Below are positions 1-10,860 of a stretch of 64,000 nucleotides of DNA, in pieces. This DNA is from Sphaerolaimus hirsutus (Eukaryota; Nematoda; Chromadorea; Monhysterida; Sphaerolaimidae): assembly GCA_964036195.1 (NCBI GenBank), contig OZ038458.1:25495832-25559831 (forward strand). Direction: 5' to 3'. The stretch's first letter is position 1. Every line of letters begins with the position of its first letter. A model generated the notes under the pieces. That model made no database searches. It was not told where the DNA came from and saw only the letters and a list, made by a program, of their open reading frames with translations. Both the position numbers and the translations under genes were made by a program.

Positions 1-152
1 TCAAGTTTGAGATTTCCGCATTTTGGTGTGTCTGACCATATTATGGGTGGGTCGCTTGCGCCCTCCCTCGGCAGCGAGGGATGGCGCTGGCGCGCCCACC
101 CGATATCAGCGATTTTTAGCGCCAGCGCCATCGCGTCATTCCGTCACTATGT

Positions 153-1543
153 AGCAAGGACGTATCCAGGGGGGGTGGGGGGTAGGGTTCAAACGATATC
201 ACTTTTCGATATCGATATTCGATATTTTTTCAAAATTTTCGATATCGATATTCGATATTCGATATTTTTTCAAAATTTTCGATATCGATATTCGATAGTT
301 TTTCGAAATTTTCGATATCGATATTCGATACGATATGGACCCTCGATATCGATATTCGATACTAAAAAATGGTCGATATTCGATATCGATATTTTGATAT
401 TTTCGATATTCGATATTTAGCTTTTGGTATAGCAAGGCATATTTCAAGCAGCATGTTGTATTTTCATATGGTTGCAAACATGGTTGATTATCTCTTTACT
501 GAAAAGTACAATTGATTTTAACAAGGTTTACAATGGTCAGAATGAAAAAATCGAAGAAAAAACATGACAAATCAAATTGTATCAGACAAACAAAAATTGG
601 TAGATAAAACAATTCATACTTATAACCCAATTGTTTAAGGGCATGTTGCAAAAAAGCAGCATATCAGCATTTTCTGGCTTCAAATATGAGGTAGGTAGTT
701 CAGTAGGTATGTGGCCAAACCAAATACAAGAAATGTGGAGTAAGCACTCCAACAAAGATAACATTAAATACTTTACTTTTACTCATCAACTTGGATACTA
801 TAAGCAAATCAAATTAATCACAAATATCTCAAAACAAAAATAATAACTTAATTAAGGACATTATACAGGTTCGATATATCGAAAATATGGTCGATATTCG
901 ATATCGATATTCGATATTTTTTCAAAATTTTCGATATCGATATTCGATATTCGATATTTTTTCAAAATTTTCGATATCGATATTCGATATTCGATATTTT
1001 TTCAAAATTTTCGATATCGATATTCGATATTAAAAAATGGTCGATATCCGGTATTCGATATTCGATACGATATATCGTTTGAACCCTAGTGGGGGGGGGG
1101 GCAGCAGCCCCCCTCCTTCCCGGGTGAGACCTCAAAAGTCGGTGAAAATGCGACTTTTGGTACGACTTTTGAACGTGTTATGAATAAATTTTGCGCGCAA
1201 GCGCACATTTCACAATCACACAGCTTTATTATCAGAAAATGGGTCATTGTACTCTCAATTCACTATAAATTACACTAAATGGCGTGTTCATCGCCCTATT
1301 TGTATGTATATTTACATACAAATTAGCGATTTTCGGCGCCAACGCCAATGGCGCCATGGCGTGGCGCCTACGAATGGCGCAAGCGCCATGACGCTATTCC
1401 GCCACCATGTAGGGAAAATTTTAGGGGGGGACGCTGAGCCCGCCCCCCCGTTCGCGGGGCTGCGTAAACAAGCAGCCCCCCCGTTCGCGGGGCTCCGTAA
1501 ACAAGCAGCCCCCCCCGCTCCAAAATCCTGGATACGTCCCTGT
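153..1543. mobile_element. Non-autonomous DNA element with GACGTATCCAGG-type ends, split by a nested element
   Basis: The left end reads GGACGTATCCAGG near 153 and the right end CCTGGATACGTCCCTG near 1528-1543, so the ends are inverted. The interior carries C-rich and GGCGCC-rich blocks like the copy at 46521-46948. The flanks read TATGTAG on both sides (about 147 and 1544), which looks like a target-site duplication. The hAT-like element at 183-1088 interrupts it inside a G run. The sequences before 150 and from 1544 to about 1640 look like two halves of a third, outermost element of the same kind. No ORF resembling a transposase is present. Confidence 0.6.
183..1088. mobile_element. hAT-like MITE with GATATC tandem repeats, nested
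   Basis: The terminal inverted repeats are TAGGGTTCAAACGATAT and its complement, flanked on both sides by GTGGGGGG (an 8-bp duplication, although in low-complexity sequence). Both ends of the element consist of a roughly 36-bp tandem repeat built from GATATCGATATTCG and TTTTTTCAAAATTTTC (199-420 and 873-1075). The central 420-870 part is AT-rich unique sequence without a gene. Related GATATC-rich fragments occur at 3178-3225 and 39955-40035. Family assignment is inferred from the TAGGGTT terminus and 8-bp duplication. Confidence 0.7.
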
Positions 1544-1747
1544 TATGTAGGTAAAATTTCAGAGGGGTTCAGTCACCCCCGCTTACCGGGACCCGTAAAC
1601 AAACAACCCCCGCTCAAAAATCCCTGAAAGAGTCCCTGCCCCCCCCCCCCACATCACCGGGTCTACATGTGCACCGGGGTTACATGCGCACCGGGTTCTG
1701 GTCGACTGAAAAACTTTTGATTGTAAAATGTCAAGAAGATATTGAAA

Positions 1748-1885
1748 TCAAAGCAAATGAGGGGCTTTTTGTGTGCAGCGGGCGACAGTTTTACCGGTGA
1801 ATTGCACGTTTGGGGCGGGTTTCGCGCGGCAGTCGGGAGCCCAGTGGTTGTCGCCGCATCGTTTGCACGGCGCTGCGACCAGTAT
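1748..1885 (-). CDS. Possible zinc-knuckle (CCHC) 3' exon or transposon remnant
   Basis: On the minus strand this short GC-rich stretch encodes a CX2CX3HX4C zinc knuckle (CKRCGDNHWAPDC, 1829-1867) followed by about 27 residues and a stop at 1748-1750. It is open upstream for a few codons only, and a candidate acceptor (GGTCGCAG) precedes it. It lies downstream of, and in the same orientation as, the Tudor-domain gene at 2817-5812, so it could be its last exon. However, the phase does not fit directly and an intervening exon would be needed. Zinc knuckles of this spacing also occur in retroelement Gag proteins, so a transposon fragment is equally possible. Confidence 0.3.
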   Translation of the reverse strand: MLVAAPCKRCGDNHWAPDCRAKPAPNVQFTGKTVARCTQKAPHLL

Positions 1886-1888
1886 CTC

Positions 1889-2816
1889 AATCTAACCGAT
1901 TATGGGTTATTGCATTTATCAGGATGTAAAAATAGTGCAGGGAAATGAAGTGTTAGTGTAGCACCAATAGGTCGCAAGGAAACCAATTATCGTGAACAAC
2001 CACCACATACAGCACTCAACTAAAGAACACCGATATTTAGACACTATTAGTGCCCCCTGGGGTCTTATTCGAGGATATACGGTAGACACATCTCGTGCCC
2101 CCTAACAGTAACAAAACCACTCAAAAACAAAACAATGAACAGAACAGAGGATACAAAGTCAGCGAAGGGATACAAACTGACATCTGGGCGGAATCAGTTG
2201 TCTGCTGGAGCACTCGTAGAGTCTGTGCGACCCTCCGCAACAGGGGCAATTTAAATTAAAATGTGTCGGCGCCGACGAAACGTTGCTCGTGTTTTCTGCA
2301 AAGGTTCGAGAACTGTTTTAACAATAGATTTTTTTGTCCATAAACGGATTTAGTAGAGGGTGTTGGGTTTTGGAAGTTCTGCCCCCCCCCCTTTCACTGA
2401 AACAGCGCTGGAACGCGGGGGCAAAATATATAGGCTATTTCAATGCATAGAAGGCAGAAATGGGAAAAATGGCTAAAAACAAGTTTAAAGTAGCTAAAAC
2501 AGGCAAAAAATGGCTAAAAATAGGTATATAAACATGTGTATAGGCGAAAGCCGCGATTTTGAAGGTGAAAAGGCATAAAACTGTACGAAAATTAGCGATT
2601 TTGAGCAAAAAGTGGGGCAAAATTTCTCAAAAATCGCTCTAGATATGTAGATAGCTGGCCAATTTGGGGGATAGATTACCAAAAAAATTGCCTCCGGGAT
2701 AGATAGATAGCTGATCGGCCTCTGGGATAAATAGATAGATAGCTGACGGATTTAGGGGGGGCACGCTTTCAGTGCAGGGGTCTCCTAGGCCCCCCTAGGA
2801 GACCCCTGCACTGAAC
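1889..2816. other. Non-coding stretch with transposon remnants
   Basis: No supportable exon is visible. The segment from about 2390 to 2765 is AT-rich and matches a family with GATAGATAG stretches and GCGATTTTGAGCAAAA motifs, which also occurs near 5878-6120, 38775-39010, 54737-55140 and 61835-62080. A C run and CCCC-rich block near 2380 and the hairpin at 2768-2816 bound it. If the Tudor gene continues past 2817 this is its intron. Confidence 0.5.
2768..2816. repeat. Near-perfect hairpin at the donor of Tudor-gene intron 8
   Basis: Two arms of about 22 bp (TTCAGTGCAGGGGTCTCCTAGG and its exact complement) are separated by only a few bases. Read on the minus strand, the inferred 5' splice site of the last assembled Tudor exon (ACAG, then GTTCAG) falls at the first bases of the hairpin, so the donor GT appears to be provided by the repeat. 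The CAGGGGTCTCCTAG motif recurs at about 61837 in a related element. Confidence 0.7.
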
Positions 2817-5812
2817 CTGTACACCACCATACGTCACATTTATGTTAAGCCCCAAAACATCTGCAAAATTTTAATTAAATAGGTTCATTTAAATCAGCCG
2901 ACCATCAAATTTTTAAACCTACCCCCTCCAGAACCAATCGCCCAGTATAAAACATTGGCAACCCATAAATTTACCAAAGCCATTCAGTTGCCGTGGTAGA
3001 GTTGACTCGCTTTGACTTGACAGCTGCTTGACCACATCAGCGTGATAACTCAGGGCGCGCTGCAAAGTAAAGATGGTGCAATAAATTGGTTAGAGACTGT
3101 ATACTTACAAGGAAGAAAAAGGTCTGACTCGGGTATTTTGATGTATTTTTAAGCATGATTTTTTAATTTGCTAGAAATTATCGATATCCGATATAAAAAT
3201 ATTCGATACTCGATAGTCGATGAGATAATATCTATCATGATCATATTATATTATGACTTGACGCGGTTGACAATTCAAATTCACTTTCAAATATTGATAA
3301 TTTAAAATTTCGGTATAACGGTCAAACCCTGTCCTAAATAAATATTATCAAAAGTACTGAAAATTTAGTTGAAAATAAAATAAAAACTGTACCATCGGCG
3401 GCAACTGACGACCAAAGCCGAATGTTTTATCATCCACCACAAACATGGAATCAGAACTCGATTGGAAATCGAACGGCAAAATTAGATCGCACAACAACTT
3501 CTGGCCATCGTTGTTCACGAAAGGATCGACTGAAAATGGAAATGTACGGTTTTGGCGTGAATCCAAAATAGATTTTTGAGCAGCCAGAAAAATCGATGCT
3601 GATTTGAAAAATCGAATACAGGTGTGAGAGTATTTTAACTAGGGTGTCAAATTTCCGTTTCCGAAAGCAAATTTTTCCGTTCACAAGGCTGAATTTTTCG
3701 TTATTTTTCCGGCCACTCAACTTTTTGTTCCATTTCTGTTTCCGTTTTTCCAGCATATTTTTCCGTTTCCGGCTCAATTTTCAGTTTTGCCGCCTTTTTC
3801 CGTTTTCCGGCTAAATTTTCGGTTTTTCCACTTTTTCCATTTTTCAGCTCAATTTTCTGGAAGTTTTTTCCGTCTCATATTTCCTTATTCCGGCTCAACT
3901 GTCTGTTTTCTGTTTCAGCTAAACTGGTAAACATGCATGCAGATTTTCAATTATGTGAATTTTTTACATTTTCCATCAGAATTTCAGCAATTTTTTACTA
4001 TTTCCAGCTAATTTCAGCAAAATTTTTTCATTTTCCAGCAAAATTTCAGCAATTTTTTCTGTTTCTGTGCAAATTTCATTTTTCCGGCGTTGTTTTCCGT
4101 TTTGCGACTACTGAAACGAAATTTCCGTTTCCGTTTTCCGGCAAGTGCAAAAAATTTCCGTTTCCGTTTTCCGTAACAAATTTTCTTTGACACCCTCATT
4201 TTAACAGATAAAAAACGGAAAAAACAACAGTAGATAAAAACCGACGCATTTGAATAAAGGCCATCCTGTCGCACAACTCTGCAGTAAATAACTGATTCGT
4301 GCACAAATCGTCTCTTTTTTGGCACGTTGAAAGGCGGAGTCTAATGGAAAACGGTAGCGCGGCCGGCGGCCCCTTCTGCTGCAGCGACCGGCTCATTTTG
4401 TAGGCTTTTTTACACGGGACCGACACAAATTGACCAAAGTCTACGAGATACACCTGAAATTTTTCAGTGAGCATGCAGTGGGGATTTGAGTTCAAACATT
4501 TTCTAGACATTATTGCTAGGGTTCAAACGGAATCCCGATCCGGAATCCCAAAAAAGACACTCCCGATCCGGGATTCCCAAAAAAGCCACTCCAGATCCAA
4601 GGAAAACCAATCCCGTTTGAACCCTAATTATTGCCCCCCTTCCCGGATCAGACATAAAAAAGACTTGGACTGAATCAATCACTTGGAATAAAATGGACTG
4701 AAACTACCTGCTCAGAGAGGTACAGAAAAACTTGTAAATAAATACACTCACATCGAGCCTGAAAGGCACCTTGGCGTCATACACGACACCTCTGTAATAA
4801 TCTTCATACTGCTGCACAAAAACCAATACAGACGCGCCAAAACTTGGATTGTGGTAAACACTCTTTGGTCGCGTCGCCTGGTGGAGAAAAACAATTTACT
4901 TGTTCAGGGGATCGTGGGAATTACTGTGATTATGAAGCTTTTCATTTATAGCGCTGATAATTACCAAACCAATGTTTGATCAACTATACTCGGCGGACTC
5001 ATTCATGTCTTACGTTGGAAGCGTGCCAATGATGATAAAGCAAGCGATTTTTGTAAAAAAGGTGAAAAATCATTGTTGTGCATAAGTTAACGTATAGCGT
5101 TATAACAGAGATGACTTTTTCAACTTTGTATGAAAATTGTATGCGTTGGCACGCTTCCAGCGGGAACCACGCGTTAAGGGTGTAAACTGACTGGAGTATG
5201 TTAATGGAAAAGCGACAAGGAACAACGGCGCCATTCAGAAAAAAAAACGCTAGGCGCTGTAGAGGTGGCGCACTACAGTGTCATTAAATTGCGCCAATCC
5301 ATCACTATTATTGAAATACGTAATACCACAATGTAGAAAAGAACCCTGCCTGACTGACCAACACTTCAATCTCTCGCCGAATAGAGTCAGCAGAAACTAG
5401 CTGATCTAACAACTGCAGCCCCATGCCGTCCGGGCCATCTAGAAGCAAGGAAAGGGTGAATTGACCATAATTTAAGAAGTTGGACGAGTGCCAAATAAAA
5501 AAAATTGCGCAAACCATCGGCGTGGCAAACCAGTCCATAAGGCCTGGTGTCCCTCAGTTCTAACGGCGGATAGTCGCCAATCTGCACCCTCCAAGATTGA
5601 TTAACCTCGTCTGAAATCGCAAGCGCGAAAACTTTATCGCCCGGTTCAAAAAATAAAGCCCACAAAAAAACACGTCTCTCAAAAAAAAATGGATCAAACT
5701 TACCGTGAGTGACGACCAACAGACGGGGGTCTCCGGATTTTTCGGGAGGCTTATTGAAATTGGGGGCCGGCGGCGCTGTGAACATCGGCTGCCGAAGAGT
5801 GACAGCGGACAT
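2817..5812 (-). CDS. Tudor-domain protein (eight exons assembled, 3' end unresolved)
   Basis: The minus-strand exons are 5704-5812, 5515-5610, 5320-5438, 4752-4877, 4246-4453, 3393-3529, 2975-3059 and 2817-2860. They total 924 nt (308 codons) in one frame with GT-AG introns throughout and matching phases. The start ATG at 5812 has an A at -3 and an in-frame stop 18 nt upstream. Residues of about 90-190 form a Tudor fold: the EVLVSQAG lead strand, the YYRGVVYDA strand, then VYLVDFGQFVSV, the family's signature strand-turn (normally xFIDYGN), and the ALPFSIRL strand that opens the extended SN-like half. Tudor domains bind methylated arginine, often in piRNA or RNP assemblies; that role is inferred here. 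The donor after exon 3 (GTATTT) is weak; a read-through form would stop at 5308. The donor after exon 8 lies in a repeat hairpin and no certain next exon was found. Introns 1 and 2 are only 93 and 76 bp; others contain MITEs. Exact paralogue not recognised. Confidence 0.8.
3640..4197. mobile_element. hAT-like MITE made of TTTCCG repeats (Tudor-gene intron 5)
   Basis: The ends TAGGGTGTCAAATTTCCG and its imperfect complement are flanked by a perfect 8-bp duplication, ATTTTAAC, at 3632-3639 and 4198-4205. The body is a degenerate short tandem of TTTTCCG and TTTCAGC motifs. It lies within the intron between the Tudor exons 4246-4453 and 3393-3529. The terminal sequence and 8-bp duplication fit the hAT superfamily. 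Confidence 0.85.
4517..4626. mobile_element. Short hAT-like MITE (110 bp) in Tudor-gene intron 4
   Basis: The inverted ends begin TAGGGTTCAAACGG and a perfect 8-bp duplication ATTATTGC flanks it (4509-4516 and 4627-4634). The interior repeats CCCGATCC and GGAATCCC. Similar CGATCC-rich copies occur at 44903-45266 and as a fragment near 43040-43110. Confidence 0.85.
5015..5160. mobile_element. Small MITE with GGAAGCGTGCCAA ends (Tudor-gene intron 3)
   Basis: GGAAGCGTGCCAA at 5017-5029 and its exact complement at 5146-5158 bound about 145 bp of AT-rich sequence. It lies in the Tudor-gene intron between 4877 and 5320. No coding capacity is visible. Confidence 0.6.
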
Positions 5813-6698
5813 TCTGACTCGGTAGACTCAAGAACTTTCAATTTTGAAATAGTTACACGCTCGTACTTAAGGGCCGTGTGAGGACCGAATGTATTTATTT
5901 ACGTTTTGATTTTGGACAAGCAAATTTCGAGAGATTTTCACCTATGTTATGCTCAAAATTGCTGAAAATTTGCCCCATTTTGCCAATTTTTCAACTTACC
6001 ACTTTGCAAACTTTTGTAAACGCTATTCTCGTTTCTACACATGGTTATATACCGATTTTTTAAAGCTATTTTATCCTATTTTATTTATATTTAAAGCGAT
6101 TTCGCAATTTTTGGCCGGCTGCCTACTTCACGTGGGGGGTAACTCCGGCTATTGCGGGTGCGTCTCGAAATTATTGTATGCTGACATGAACTCATTTGTC
6201 AAATTCCAGCGTTTTTCATGTAAAAATAACCACATTTTTACTCAACAATTCGATAACCCAAATCCCAATGCATTGCTATTCGAATCTATACTACATTTGA
6301 TTATCAATCAGAACTGAAACAACCAGCGACTGCACGTTCGTTTAATTCGATCTCGCCGCAGTTGGCGATTCGGGGCGGCACACATTTCCACGCGCATTCC
6401 CAATGGACGCTGGCGGCAGTAGAAATCGACGGTTGGCGCGGCGGCAAAAACAGACAGGTGACCGAGGGACATAAGTCCCCGGAAACGATGGGAAATATTT
6501 TTTATTTTTAAAGTGGATTTTTTTCGGATTTAATTCTAAGGTCTACTTTAATTGACAGAATTAAAATCAGACCGTTTTTATTTATTATTAATTGTTTGAT
6601 TTTAATTACAAACATTTGAATTTTTGGATTTGAAAACAGCTTTTACACCAGTGTTTCCATTTTGTTTTCGCTGAAAGGCAGAAAACACAATTTTCATA
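5813..6698. other. Upstream region of the Tudor gene: AT-rich repeat and a GC-rich patch
   Basis: From about 5880 to 6120 the sequence is an AT-rich repeat of the family also seen at 2430-2700. From about 6340 to 6480 it becomes clearly GC-rich with several CpG (CTCGCCGCAG, GGCGCGGCGGC). That patch lies about 530-670 bp upstream of the Tudor start codon and could be promoter or 5' UTR sequence. No gene is seen. Confidence 0.4.
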
Positions 6699-6699
6699 A

Positions 6700-7114
6700 G
6701 ACCCCGTTTACACGGATTTTTTGTGACGACTCGACAACAATAAAACGTTCAATAAGTTGAGTAAAAAGGTTCCATATTCATTAGAAAAAGTGGTCAAGTA
6801 TACCTTCTACCTAAGCGAATATGCAGGCCAAATTGCAGACTCGTGCTTGTAGCTCAAGATTTATAACATTCGAAAAAAGTTTGCTATTGTCGCTGGCTGT
6901 CGGAGACAGTCCGACAACTGTCCGACAACTGCAAAAGTTTTGAAACGCCTTTAACTCATGAGCTACAAGTACGATTCTGCAATTTGACATGCATATTCGC
7001 CTAGGTAGAATGTACAGTTGACCACTTTTTATCATGAAAATAGAACCTTTTTACTCAACTTATGGAACTTTTTAGTGTTGGCGAGTCGTCACAAAAAATC
7101 CGTGTAAACGGGGC
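6700..7114. mobile_element. MITE of about 410 bp with long inverted ends
   Basis: The ends (CCCCGTTTACACGGATTTTT, continuing TTGTGACGACTCG) are complementary over more than 30 bp at about 6704-6740 and 7080-7112, and the interior is also partly palindromic (GAGTAAAAAGGTTC on both arms). No ORF is supportable. Confidence 0.75.
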
Positions 7115-7376
7115 CTAATGTTGATTTCTCAATAAAAATGCGATTACAACCTGCACTTAAAATCCGCGCCCAAAACATCGAAACTTAACGTTCAAAAAAG
7201 TTTCAAATTTTTGCCATCGTCCAATCGGAGGCGCATGTGCTCAGGTAGGTAATCTGGCGGATCATGCAGCCGCGCCGCATCCGGCCGCCCGCCATCGGCT
7301 CGCATAATAATAAATACATACTTATGTATGGAAAACGTGTGTATTTTATGTACCGAACTAGAGCATACACTTCTGG

Positions 7377-8344
7377 GTGCAGTCCCAGTCCCAGACCCTG
7401 TAAAATCTCAAATGTAATGCAGAGTTGTTACAAGTACCGAACTTTTTCAAAGTATACGTAAACGTAAAGTATTTATTTTTTACTCACCCCTAAGTACAGA
7501 AAACGTAAAGTAAATTTTTTTACTTTTACTCATGAGTAAACGTGAGTAAACGTACTTTTCCCGCAGAAAACGTAAACGTGAGTACTTTTGAGAAATGTCG
7601 CCAAAATTTTCGAGAAATGTTGCTCAAAATTAGGTATTTTCAAAACTTTTTGCCTATTTTACGCAATTTTTGACTATATTTTTGGTTCTATACCCATTTT
7701 CGACTAGTTTCATGTATTTTTAGCTAATTTTCTTCGTTTTTTTCCCTTCTATGCCTTTAAAGACCTATATAAAAGGTTATCTAAAATACGTTTTCTGTAC
7801 TCGAGTACTTTCAAAAAGTATACGTAAAAACGAGTACCAGAACTTTTTTCGGAGGAAACGTAAACGTATTTACCCTGTACTCGAGTATACGTATTTATCG
7901 AGTAAAAGTAAATACGTTTTAACAACTATGATGTAATGTAAAGTATAAAGAGTCATGTAAAATGCCCTGCAAAATGAAAACGAAGTTAGCCATTTTACAG
8001 GGCATTTTATATGACTTCAGACACTTTGCATGACATTTGACATTGCCCAGGTCATTTTACATGGCGTTAGACACTTCGCATGACATTTTACAGGGTATTT
8101 TACATGATTTTAAACTGTTTGCGTGGAATTTGGCATATTACTGGGCATTTTCAATTTTATAGGGCATTCAAATTTTACATGGTATTTTACTTGACTTTTT
8201 ACATTTTACAGGGTTTTTTACTTAACTTCAGACACTTTGCACGGCATTTGACATTTTCCAGGTCATTTTACATGCCTTTAGACTTGCATTTAGACCCTGC
8301 ATGACATTTGACAGGGCATTTTACACGGTCTGGGACTGCCCCCT
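7377..8344 (+). mobile_element. Non-genic copy of the introner family, split by a hAT-like MITE
   Basis: The left end GTGCAGTCCCAGTCCCAGACCCTGT (with a small duplication) and right end GGTCTGGGACTGCCCC match the ends of the four arrestin introns. The interior repeats CATTTTACATGAC and TTTGCATGACATTT many times. The hAT-like element at 7420-7930 is inserted with the duplication ATGTAATG; removing it restores the typical introner subterminal sequence. No exon is recognisable on either side. Confidence 0.85.
7420..7930. mobile_element. hAT-like MITE (CAGAGTTGTTA family) nested in an introner copy
   Basis: The ends CAGAGTTGTTA and TAACAACTATG are inverted and flanked by a perfect 8-bp duplication, ATGTAATG, at 7412-7419 and 7931-7938. 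The body consists of AAACGTAAAGTA, GAGTAAACG and CGAGTACTTTCAAAAAGTA motifs shared by copies at 15536, 24640, 33598, 40321, 43434 and 50334. This is the most widespread family in the window. Confidence 0.9.
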
Positions 8345-8612
8345 GGTCGGTATTTCGCAAACGCATGAAACGTGAGATGACTAGCAGAAAGTCAATTGTA
8401 TCTCTCTGGTTGGTGTATAAAAAATCGCACTTCATTATAGATCAATCTAAATATTTATTCATTGTGCGCTGTGTGGGCGGATTATGATGCATGCTCAACA
8501 GTTGTGTGCACTGAGTCACCCATATTGGCCCTACACCCACTAGTTTTCACCGTGACTTCTGTGAAAACTGAAATGGCGACATGGCGACATTCAGCCTACT
8601 CTTATTGTATGC

Positions 8613-9045
8613 TACCGTATTACCTCGAAATACCCCCAGGGGGTTTATTATTTCGCCAGCAAAATTTGAGGGGGGGATAATTCGAGGGGGGGGTTTATTC
8701 GAGGGGGGGGGTCTATTATTTCGCCAGAAATTTTCGGAAATTCCCCATACGCAGACGTAGAAAAATCGAACAATCACATAGATTTATATGTGTTTATAGG
8801 CATATATTACTGTATATAAACAAAAACCCTTCCCTAACGTCACTTAATCATCAGTTTTAACGTGTGTTCTGCATAGTACAGATCACAAACTGCGGTATCT
8901 GTCATGTACGTTCACGTTACACTCAATTTTAGGGGGGGGTATTTCGAGGGGGGGGTTTATTATTTCCTCAGCCGAAATTTAGGGGGGGTATTTCGAGGGG
9001 GGGGTTAATTCAAGGGGGGGGGGATAATTCGAGGTAATACGGTAT
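8613..9045. mobile_element. G-run element with ACCGTATTxCCTCGAA ends
   Basis: The ends are TACCGTATTACCTCGAA and its complement. The interior alternates GGGGGGGTATTTCGAGG and GGTTTATTATTTCGCC with long G runs. Sister copies lie at 34383-34819, 34862-35125, 35314-35427 and about 62215-62528. A related group with TACCGTATTTxCTCGAATAATTCCCC lies at 20807-24074, 24695-25198 and 31626-31946. Confidence 0.7.
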
Positions 9046-9199
9046 ATGTGTTTTAGTTTTCAAATTTTCAAATTTAAACTTTCATTAATTTGAACTCGCA
9101 TTCAAATTTGATAAAACCATTCAGCCGTGTTGATTAATCTGCATTTGGGAAAAATTCAGTTTTCCCACGAAGTCATGGTGAAAACTAGTGTGTGTAGGC

Positions 9200-10129
9200 T
9201 AGGGTGTCAAATTTCCGTTTTCCATTACCGCTTTTCCGCAGGAAATTTTTTTACCTTTTCATTTTCCATTTTCCGGCAGCTGAAATTTTTTTACCTTTCC
9301 GTTTTCCGGCAGCTGAAAATTTTTTACCTTTCCATTTTCTGTTTTCCGGCAGCCGAAAATTTTTTACCTTTCCGTTTTCATTTTTCTGGCCCATTTTTCT
9401 GTTTTCTGGCTGAAAAATTTTTACCTTTCCGTTTCCATTTTTCCAGGCCATTTTTCAATTTTCTGGCTCGATTTTCAATTTTCTGGCATTTTTCCATTAT
9501 TTTTCCAATCTGTTTTTATCTTTTTTCACTATGGTGTTTTTAACTACCAGGTTCTTGTGTCGCTCATAATTTTTATCTGTATCCAAATCTGTAAAAAAAC
9601 ACAAAGTAATTTTGGACACATACTTTGCAGTCTGCTGAGTATACTTTCTACTGTTCAGATACATCAAAGTTCACTTTTACTAAATTCTTATTGTTGTTGT
9701 AGTGTACTTTTGCTACCTTTTGATGATTTTTTGTTGGTTCAGTTAAGCTTCAACTACAAGTGAAGTTACTGTCATGATTTATAGTTGCAGAATCTACAGC
9801 TACCACAATCAAAGCCAAACAGGCAAACTTGCATGCAGGTTTCCTCCTGCAAATTTGTCCATTTCCGTGCAAATTTCACTTTATTTTTTTCCGTTTCCGT
9901 GAAAATTTCGCTTTCCGTTTTCCATTTTCTGGCATTTCATTTTTCTGTTTTCTGTTTTCCGGCCGAGAATTTTTTTAACCTTTCCGTTTTCCGCTGAGCG
10001 AAATTTTTTTACCTTTCCGTTTTCCGTTTTCCGGCCGATAATTTTTTTTACCTTTCCGTTTTCTGTAAAGTTTAAAATTTTTACCTTTCCGTTTTCCATT
10101 TTCCGTAAAAACTTTTTTTGGACACCCTA
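9200..10129. mobile_element. hAT-like MITE made of TTTCCG/ACCTTTCCG repeats
   Basis: TAGGGTGTCAAATTTCCG at the left end and the complement of TAGGGTGTCC at the right are flanked by a perfect 8-bp duplication GTGTAGGC (9192-9199 and 10130-10137). The interior is a degenerate tandem of AATTTTTTTACCTTTCCGTTTTCC-like units, interrupted at about 9540-9860 by unique AT-rich sequence. It is a longer relative of 3640-4197. Confidence 0.85.
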
Positions 10130-10620
10130 GTGTAGGCACATTAGTAGGCACCCTGCGCACACTAGTTTGCACACGTAATTTCGGGAACTTATAAATGAGC
10201 TTTGAACGTGTTTGAGTTTTCCACAATGAGTCATTTTTAATCTCCGTCAACTGCAGTTCACGGCCACCTCAATGTAGGAAACTCAAATGCGTTCTTAGCT
10301 GATTTGTGAGTCTCCTAAATTTCGTGTGAAAACTATTGTGCGCAGGCACAATACTACCTTTTTAGTTTGCTTACTTGCAAAAAATTACTGACATCAATCT
10401 CATATCTCCACCTATACAATTTCGAGAGAACTGCACGCTAAGGATGCTTCAATGCAAAAGATAGGAGGCACAATCACAGGCCTCATTGTGCCCGATTCGT
10501 GTGTGTTTTTGCACACAATGCAGTCACTATTTATTAGTACAAATGCCCTTTACAAACACGATCCACAATCTTGACAAACAGGGTTAGTAGATGGCAAAGT
10601 TGCTTCCCAATAATGCAATT
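10130..10620. other. Palindromic MITE remnants, no gene
   Basis: From 10130 to 10345 is a partial palindrome with GCGCACACTAGTTTxCACACG-type ends and internal CTCAAATGCGTTC blocks. It is the same family as 32290-32460, 41595-41705, 41930-42090 and 57577-57770. The rest to 10620 shows no feature. Confidence 0.5.
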
Positions 10621-10860
10621 GCACATGTATAGGGGGTTGACTTGAGTTTTTAGGGGCTGAGTTTACAATTCAGGGTTGAGTTGATGGGTGTTGATAACTT
10701 AGGGTTGAGTTGACAGAAGTTTAAAGATAAGGGGCTGTTGACACAAGTTTAAAAATTAGAGGCTGAGTTTATGGGAGTTGAGTTGATGGGTGTTTGCCAA
10801 ATTAGGGGCTGAGTTTATGGGAGTTAACAATAACATTACCATAATCCTTAAGTGAGGCCC
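10621..10860. repeat. Degenerate 30-bp tandem (GGGGCTGAGTTxATGGGAGTT)
   Basis: Several imperfect units of TTAGGGGCTGAGTTTATGGG are seen immediately before the satellite array; the same unit forms the cleaner array at 13085-13490 on its other side, so the satellite is embedded between two blocks of this repeat. Confidence 0.65.

Noticed and set aside
1742-1948. Plus-strand 68-codon frame opposite the zinc knuckle
   Set aside because: It has no family resemblance and is the antisense shadow of the CCHC-containing frame.
5387-5812. A 141-codon minus-strand frame as one unspliced protein
   Set aside because: It reads through two short introns (93 and 76 bp) with good GT-AG sites; splicing leads into exons that complete a Tudor domain.
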